Shown here in pieces: positions 7,708 to 11,512 of a DNA stretch of 11,512 bases. A program made the position numbers and the translations under genes. This DNA comes from Verrucomicrobiota bacterium. GTDB taxonomy: Bacteria; Verrucomicrobiota; Verrucomicrobiia; Chthoniobacterales; UBA10450. The stretch is from the NCBI GenBank assembly GCA_003219095.1, contig QHPM01000109.1, positions 1 to 11,512 of the forward strand, read 5' to 3'. The notes under the pieces were generated by a model. The model ran no database searches. It was not told where the DNA came from and was given only the letters and a program-made list of their open reading frames with translations. How positions within the stretch are numbered: the stretch's first letter is position 1; the number at the start of each line of letters is the position of its first letter.

Positions 7708-7767
7708 TAAAAATTATAAGATTTTTGCTGAAAAACCGCTTGTCAGGCGCACGAATTGCATTATAGA
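7708..7767. promoter_or_regulatory. AT-rich divergent promoter candidate
   Basis: The 197-bp gap between two divergent exported-protein genes has one clearly AT-rich patch. A 6-bp inverted repeat AAAAAT/ATTTTT (7709-7714 and 7721-7726) flanks TATAAG. On the minus strand the same patch reads TATAAT (7718 to 7713), a consensus -10, but no good -35 box stands at the right distance. On the plus strand TTGTCA (7740-7745) and TATAGA (7762-7767) are 16 bp apart, though that -10 overlaps the AGAGGG ribosome binding site at 7765-7770. The match is suggestive only, because promoter rules in this group are poorly known. Confidence 0.3.
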
Positions 7768-7780
7768 GGGCACTCCCAAA

Positions 7781-8353
7781 ATGAAAAAAGTTCTCCCCCT
7801 AACCCTCTTTTCCCTGTGCTGCGCCGCCCTTTTCCCGGCCACGGCTTCGGCTCTCTCCATGTCGCCGCCGCCGCGATCGAACCCGCAGCCATCCAAGTTT
7901 GTTTTTAAAGATGCTTCCGGCAAAGCCACCTCGGTCGATGTCGTCCAAAGTTATCAGCCGACTAAAATCGTGCGGCCTTTCACGACAGCCGATCGCCAAC
8001 TCGATCCGAAATTAATGCGAGCCGCTACCATTGCCGAGGAACGGGCGCATTCTCATTCGGGTCGGCAATGCTGGCACGCAGTGAAGGACGCGCTCCTGGC
8101 GTCAGGCGTGATCAGTTCCCGTCCGACAACGGTCTACGCGAAACAGGCCGGTCAGGAATTGGTCAGTAACTATGGCTTCCGAAAACTGGCGGTGAGCGAT
8201 CCGTATCAGGCACCCGTTGGCTCTGTTCTGGTCTATAATGCCAGCCGCGCAGCCGGCCACGTCGAGATTCGCACGAAAGATGGTTTCGCGAGCGATTTTC
8301 GCTCGAAAACGCCATCGCGCCGTCCGTTACTTGGCGTGTTCGTCAAATCCTAG
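7781..8353 (+). CDS. Small exported protein with a Cys/His peptidase-like (NlpC/P60- or CHAP-like) C-terminal half
   Basis: The protein has 190 residues with a Sec signal at 1-24 (ending ATASA). A Pro/Ser-rich linker leads into a domain with a Cys early (RQCWHAVKDAL, C97), then PVGSVLVYNASRAAGHVEI (H160) and KDGFASDF (D172). This order is what papain-like peptidoglycan peptidases and CHAP domains show: a Cys at a helix start, then GH in a beta-hairpin, then a polar residue. The family assignment is by pattern only. A plausible role is cutting cell-wall peptides in the periplasm, and its divergent neighbour (a 3D-domain protein) also points to the wall. The start ATG has AGAGGG 10 bases upstream. 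It could instead be an uncharacterised protein without catalytic activity. Confidence 0.72.
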   Translation: MKKVLPLTLFSLCCAALFPATASALSMSPPPRSNPQPSKFVFKDASGKATSVDVVQSYQPTKIVRPFTTADRQLDPKLMRAATIAEERAHSHSGRQCWHAVKDALLASGVISSRPTTVYAKQAGQELVSNYGFRKLAVSDPYQAPVGSVLVYNASRAAGHVEIRTKDGFASDFRSKTPSRRPLLGVFVKS

Positions 8354-8366
8354 GTACGCGCTTCTT

Positions 8367-9746
8367 TTAGGCCGCTGCTTCTTTAGGCTGAGCCCGAGCG
8401 AGAGCGCTCTGTTTTCTTCCAAGCCACAGGCATACTCCGCACCAAACCGCGATCACAGGTACGGCAATGAAGCTGATCGGACTGAGGCCGAGACCGGCAG
8501 CATGCATTCCCCGATAGGACCAGGCCCCGATCTGATCGCCGACCCGATAAGCGAAAGTGTCGATGACACTTTTGGCCTTGTACTTATCTTCGCGCGGTAA
8601 AACGGTGAAGAGAACTTCGCGCGCAGGCCGGGTGATCGCAAATGTTGTCGCGCGGCGCAGAACCTGAAACGCGGCCAGGACCGATAGCAGGGGTAGGAAT
8701 CCGATGGTGATGAACCCGACCATGCTCAATGCCGGCATGAGCACGAGGGTGATTCCGACGCCGAGCCATTTCATCAATCGGCCGGCGAGGAAAATCAGAC
8801 CTAACAACTCCAGTGTGTTGACGGATAGATCGAGCCTGGCCAGAAACGCCGTGCGCAACCCGCTGTCCCGAATTTGGAAACGCGCCAAATCGGATTGCTG
8901 AAAATACGCCCATGTCGTTGTGACGGTGTAGAAGATGATGAAGAGAAACAGAACGAAAAGATACGGCGAACGCAGAATGTGCGTGATTCCTGCCCACATG
9001 CTCCCGCCGATCGCCTTTTCTGATGCGCGCTTCTGGAAGACAGGCGCCTCCCCTGTCTTGGCCGACGGGCCTACGGCCTGTTGATCGGGTGCGACCGGCG
9101 CGACGCCCGTCGCCCCGGACAGGCGCTGCCTGCCGTCTTCCATCTCGAAATCGCCGGGGAAGAATCGGACGACTTGCGCCGCGATTTCGAGCATAGCCGC
9201 GCAGATTAGGATCAAATTGGCCGCGCCAATTGTCTGAATGAGCGACGCTGTTATGGTGGGTCCGAAAATCCCACCGAGCGCGCCACCGATACTGATGAAA
9301 CCGAAAAGGCGTTTGCCTTGTTCATTGGTAAAAACGTCGGTCATGAACTGCCAGAAAACGCTAACGACAAAAAGATTGAAGACGCTGACCCAGACGAAAA
9401 AACTGCGTGCCAGCCAGGTCTGCTGCCCGGTTGGGACCGTGCGCATCAGAATGTAAAAAATGATCAGATTGGCGATGAAGAATCGATAGGCGATAGGAAT
9501 GAATCTTCGCCGCGACATGCGCGCGACAATGGCCGAGAAGAGCATGTTCGCGATCAACATCGCCAGCAGTGTGCCGGTGTACATCCACGGCAGTTCTTCG
9601 ATACCTCTTTCCGCGCCGATATTGTCGCGGATGGGGCGAATGACATAATAGCCGCCGAGAACGACGAAGTTGAAAAGGAACCCGAGCCACAGTGCGCGCA
9701 GCTCGTCGGCACGCACATCGACGATCCTATTTAAAATCCGTGTCAT
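8367..9746 (-). CDS. MFS/NTT-like membrane transporter (NTP/NDP antiporter-related)
   Basis: The protein has up to 459 residues and about 12 hydrophobic segments in two halves, joined by a cytoplasmic loop near 200-250. The N-terminal helix region GGYYVIRPIRDNIGAE (31-46) and RATTFAITRPAREVLFTVLP (365-384) resemble bacterial ATP/ADP-antiporter-like (NTT/AAA) proteins that free-living bacteria also encode. Substrate is unknown; for free-living homologues nucleotide exchange is not established. The central loop carries an in-frame palindromic repeat (9034-9142, residues about 203-238, with the sequence GATGVAPVAPDQQAVGPSAK). The ATG at 9746 lies inside another palindrome. An in-frame GTG at 9716 (VRADELRALW) has AGGA 8 bases upstream, so the true start may be there and the protein 449 residues. 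The gene is convergent with the peptidase-like gene, 13 bp away. Confidence 0.82.
   Translation of the reverse strand: MTRILNRIVDVRADELRALWLGFLFNFVVLGGYYVIRPIRDNIGAERGIEELPWMYTGTLLAMLIANMLFSAIVARMSRRRFIPIAYRFFIANLIIFYILMRTVPTGQQTWLARSFFVWVSVFNLFVVSVFWQFMTDVFTNEQGKRLFGFISIGGALGGIFGPTITASLIQTIGAANLILICAAMLEIAAQVVRFFPGDFEMEDGRQRLSGATGVAPVAPDQQAVGPSAKTGEAPVFQKRASEKAIGGSMWAGITHILRSPYLFVLFLFIIFYTVTTTWAYFQQSDLARFQIRDSGLRTAFLARLDLSVNTLELLGLIFLAGRLMKWLGVGITLVLMPALSMVGFITIGFLPLLSVLAAFQVLRRATTFAITRPAREVLFTVLPREDKYKAKSVIDTFAYRVGDQIGAWSYRGMHAAGLGLSPISFIAVPVIAVWCGVCLWLGRKQSALARAQPKEAAA
9034..9142. repeat. 109-bp palindromic repeat inside the transporter gene
   Basis: The left arm at 9034-9057 begins TGGAAGACAGGCG and ends CCTGTC. 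The right arm at 9118-9142 is its imperfect inverse, beginning GACAGG and ending GTCTTCCA. A further perfect inner inverted repeat GCGACG/CGTCGC lies around 9099-9112. The host gene reads through it without a stop, producing a Gly/Ala/Pro/Val-rich loop between the two halves of the transporter. Confidence 0.75.
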
Positions 9747-9827
9747 CCCGAGCGTCAGTCGAGGGATCCCGATGAAGTTACCTTAAAGCTGCCGCAACGG
9801 GATCCCTCGACTTGCGCTCGGGATGAC
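9742..9827. repeat. Intergenic palindromic repeat, copy 2 (GTCATCCCGAGCG family)
   Basis: The 30-bp arms at 9742-9771 and 9798-9827 match at 28 of 30 positions. They contain GTCATCCCGAGCG and GTCGAGGGATCCCG, with a 26-base centre. It is the best-preserved copy in the window. The left arm overlaps the ATG at 9746 annotated for the transporter. An RNA copy would form a long stem. It lies between two genes on the same strand, so it could act as a terminator or mRNA-stabilising stem for the epimerase-like gene upstream, but it lacks a T-tract. Confidence 0.9.
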
Positions 9828-9842
9828 GGGCGAGGGAGAGCT

Positions 9843-9880
9843 TTCGTCATTTGCGATTCGTCATTCGTGCTTCGTCATTC
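9843..9880. repeat. 14-bp tandem repeat, about 2.7 units (TTCGTCATT...)
   Basis: Units start at 9843, 9857 and 9871, each opening TTCGTCATT; the last is partial. On the minus strand they read AATGACGAA. The second and third units supply the last codons (MTKHE) and the stop codon of the epimerase-like gene. The array abuts a perfect stem-loop at 9881-9900. Confidence 0.75.
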
Positions 9881-11000
9881 CGCCTTGCTTGTGCAAGGCG
9901 ATCAACACTTCCGCCTCGCGCTCCGGCGTAAGTCCCGCTCGCAGTTTCGCCCGCCGTTCCGGCTTCTGTGCTTTGAACCACGCGAGAGAATCGCGCGCGG
10001 TGTCGCCCAGGGGACGAAACGTTAAACCTTTCGCCAGCGCACGGCTGATGTTCGTGCGCGCCATACCTAATTCATCGCCCGCCCACACCGGCATGTCCGA
10101 CCATGCTTCGACTTTCTGTTGCTTGAGAAATTCGGCATCGGCCCAGGCGAAGGTTGCGTTCGAATCCAACGCCCTCTTGATCCCGTCGAGCATGCCGCCA
10201 ATTCCCAACTCCTTCGCCGGTCCAGTGGCGTTGTAGATTCCGGTCTCCCGATTTTCCGCCATCCGAATGGTCCATTCTGCCAGATCTCGCGCATCAATGA
10301 ATTGCACCGGATCGCTCGGGTTGCCCGGCGCCAGCACTTCGCCCCGGCGGTCAATCCGTACTGGCCAATAGGTGAAGCGGTCACTTTCGTCGCGCGGTCC
10401 CACAATCAGACCCGGGCGAATGATGAGCGATTTCTCCGGAAACCACTTTTGCGTTTCCTGCTCGCTCAACGCCTTGAGCGGTCCGTAAGTCTTGTAACCC
10501 GAGGCCTTCATCGCTTCGAGCGTTTCTTTGAACGGATCGGCGCCCTCATACTTTGCCAGCGGCGCGTTCTCGTCCACGCCGGTGCTGGTGTCGGCGTAAA
10601 CCGAAATGGTCGAAATGAAAATGTAACGCTCGACGTTTCCCTTCAGAACCTGCGCGGCATCACGGATCCACGCCGGCAGCGTGGTTGGGTTATCGATACA
10701 GACGTCCCATTGTTTTCCTTTCAACGCCTCGAGCTGACCATTGCGATCCCCGATCAATTGCTCAACTTCCTTGGGCAATTCGCCGGGATGCGTTTTGCCG
10801 CGATTAAAAACGGTGATCTTATGCCCGCGACTTAGTGCATATTTTACCTGAAACGGTCCGGTGAATCCGGTGCCGCCGAGGATAAGAATGCGTAATGGTT
10901 TCGTGCCTTGCTCAGCGAAAATATCCTGGACACTCATGGCGGCGGTGGCGGAGACGGAGAGTTTGATAAATTGGCGGCGAGTGGTGATGCTCATTTTCAT
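9861..11000 (-). CDS. Tat-exported NAD(P)-dependent epimerase/dehydratase-like protein (extended SDR)
   Basis: The protein has 379 residues. Residues 1-30 carry a twin-arginine signal (TTRRQFIKLSVSATAAM), so the folded, cofactor-loaded protein is probably exported. The Rossmann nucleotide-binding loop is LRILILGGTGFTG at 36-48. ERYIFISTISVYA at 124-136 is the core strand with the Ser/Thr position. YGPLK at 172-176 fits the catalytic YxxxK of SDR enzymes, and IIRPGLIVGPRD at 193-204 is the typical substrate-side motif. The substrate is unknown; sugar nucleotides are unlikely for an exported enzyme. M3 (10994) is an alternative start. The C-terminal residues MTKHE come from a 14-bp tandem repeat. 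It diverges from an aldo/keto reductase that also has a Tat-type signal, with a palindrome between them. Confidence 0.9.
   Translation of the reverse strand: MKMSITTRRQFIKLSVSATAAMSVQDIFAEQGTKPLRILILGGTGFTGPFQVKYALSRGHKITVFNRGKTHPGELPKEVEQLIGDRNGQLEALKGKQWDVCIDNPTTLPAWIRDAAQVLKGNVERYIFISTISVYADTSTGVDENAPLAKYEGADPFKETLEAMKASGYKTYGPLKALSEQETQKWFPEKSLIIRPGLIVGPRDESDRFTYWPVRIDRRGEVLAPGNPSDPVQFIDARDLAEWTIRMAENRETGIYNATGPAKELGIGGMLDGIKRALDSNATFAWADAEFLKQQKVEAWSDMPVWAGDELGMARTNISRALAKGLTFRPLGDTARDSLAWFKAQKPERRAKLRAGLTPEREAEVLIALHKQGGMTKHE
9881..9900 (-). other. Perfect 8-bp stem-loop at the 3' end of the epimerase-like gene
   Basis: CGCCTTGC at 9881-9888 pairs with GCAAGGCG at 9893-9900 around a 4-base loop. 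It is still coding (residues LHKQG). No T-tract follows in the direction of transcription, so it is not a standard intrinsic terminator. Confidence 0.5.
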
Positions 11001-11004
11001 TCTT

Positions 11005-11086
11005 TGTCATGTCGAGCGTAACCGAGACATCTCTGATTGCTAATCAGATAACGACAAGAGACGTCTCGACTTTGCTCAACATGACA
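11005..11086. repeat. Intergenic palindromic repeat, copy 3 (diverged, TGTCATGTCGAGC type)
   Basis: The 30-bp arms at 11005-11034 and 11057-11086 match at 24 of 30 positions. The centre holds a nested perfect 6-bp stem, CTGATT (11033-11038) with AATCAG (11042-11047). The outer arm shares the plan of copies 1 and 2 (GTCAT, then GAGC, then CGAGA) but differs in sequence, so it is a second subfamily. It sits between two divergent genes and leaves almost no other room for their promoters. Confidence 0.85.
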
Positions 11087-11092
11087 CGAGAA

Positions 11093-11512
11093 ATGACGCG
11101 ACGTGAAGCCGCGCGCTTAATCGGCGGTATAGCCGCGAGTTGCCTCTGGCCGATTGGCGCAGCGGGCGCGCAAAGCAAAAACGAATCAGCAACGATGTTA
11201 ACGCGTCCAATTCCTTCGTCCGGAGAAAAACTGCCGGTGATCGGACTGGGGACATGGCAAACGTTTGATGTTGATCCGGCGCAGTCCGGACCGCTGGCCG
11301 AAGTTCTCCGCGCTTTCGTAAGATTTGGTGGCCGCGTCATCGATTCCTCGCCAATGTACGGACGCGCCGAGCAAGTCATCGCTGATCTTCTAACGAGACT
11401 TAAACTGCGCGATTCGCTCTTTCTTGCCACCAAGGTCTGGACCCGTGGCCAACAAGCCGGGATCGATTCGATGCAGCGCTCGTTTGCGCGTCTGCAAACC
11501 AAGACGATCGAT
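11093..11512 (+). CDS. Tat-exported aldo/keto reductase, N-terminal part (runs off the right edge)
   Basis: The frame stays open to the window end, giving 140 codons from the ATG at 11093. The N-terminus MTRREAARLIGGIAAS is a twin-arginine-like signal. The aldo/keto reductase pattern follows: KLPVIGLGTWQTFD at 46-59, VIDSSPMYGRAEQVI at 82-96 with catalytic D84 and Y89, and LFLATKVWTRG at 109-119 with K114. The fourth catalytic residue (His) lies beyond the window. The family reduces carbonyls with NAD(P)H in a TIM barrel; the signal suggests action outside the cytoplasm. An ATG four codons upstream (11081) lies in the repeat arm, and I prefer 11093. It diverges from the epimerase-like gene, so the two may be regulated together. 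Confidence 0.88.
   Translation, partial: MTRREAARLIGGIAASCLWPIGAAGAQSKNESATMLTRPIPSSGEKLPVIGLGTWQTFDVDPAQSGPLAEVLRAFVRFGGRVIDSSPMYGRAEQVIADLLTRLKLRDSLFLATKVWTRGQQAGIDSMQRSFARLQTKTID

Noticed and set aside
9318..9734. Plus-strand frame opposite the transporter
   Set aside because: The transporter frame explains the region with clear membrane segments; the opposite frame is Asp/Arg-rich shadow sequence.
10119..10835. Plus-strand frame (238 codons) opposite the epimerase-like gene
   Set aside because: The Rossmann and SDR motifs are on the minus strand; this frame shows no family features.

Overview
The window looks like an ordinary stretch of chromosome from a GC-rich, diderm, probably soil-dwelling bacterium. 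My best guess is Verrucomicrobia (Chthoniobacterales / Udaeobacter-like). The grounds are the style of short GC-rich palindromic repeats (arms beginning GTCATCCCGAGCG), the many exported proteins with Sec or Tat signals, and an NTP/NDP-antiporter-like membrane protein. This is inference from familiarity with such genomes; there is no rRNA or other marker here. I see no tRNA, rRNA, CRISPR array, integrase or transposase.

Layout. At the left edge, on the minus strand, is the N-terminal third of an exported M20 amidohydrolase (1-430). A 105-bp palindromic repeat separates it from a plus-strand block: a family B DNA polymerase (589-2856), a DUF1223 thioredoxin-like secreted protein overlapping it by 4 bp, and an exported S9 peptidase (to 6025). 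A convergent GNAT acetyltransferase follows (6083-6583, minus), then about 330 bp with nothing recognisable. Next comes a divergent pair of exported, probably cell-wall-acting proteins: a 3D-domain protein (6912-7583, minus) and a small Cys/His peptidase-like protein (7781-8353, plus). The right third holds an MFS/NTT-like transporter (8367-9746, minus) and a Tat-exported NAD(P)-dependent epimerase-like protein (9861-11000, minus). A Tat-exported aldo/keto reductase diverges from the latter and runs off the right edge (11093-11512).

The genes do not form one obvious pathway. Only the polymerase-DUF1223 overlap looks like a true operon junction. Two things stand out. First, the polymerase keeps all its polymerase motifs but appears to have lost most of its proofreading carboxylates. 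Second, short palindromic repeats shape the genes themselves. One 60-bp palindrome lies in frame inside the polymerase palm and a 109-bp one lies in frame inside a transporter loop. Three more occupy gene boundaries, where their ends contain possible ATG start codons, and a 14-bp tandem repeat contains the epimerase stop codon.
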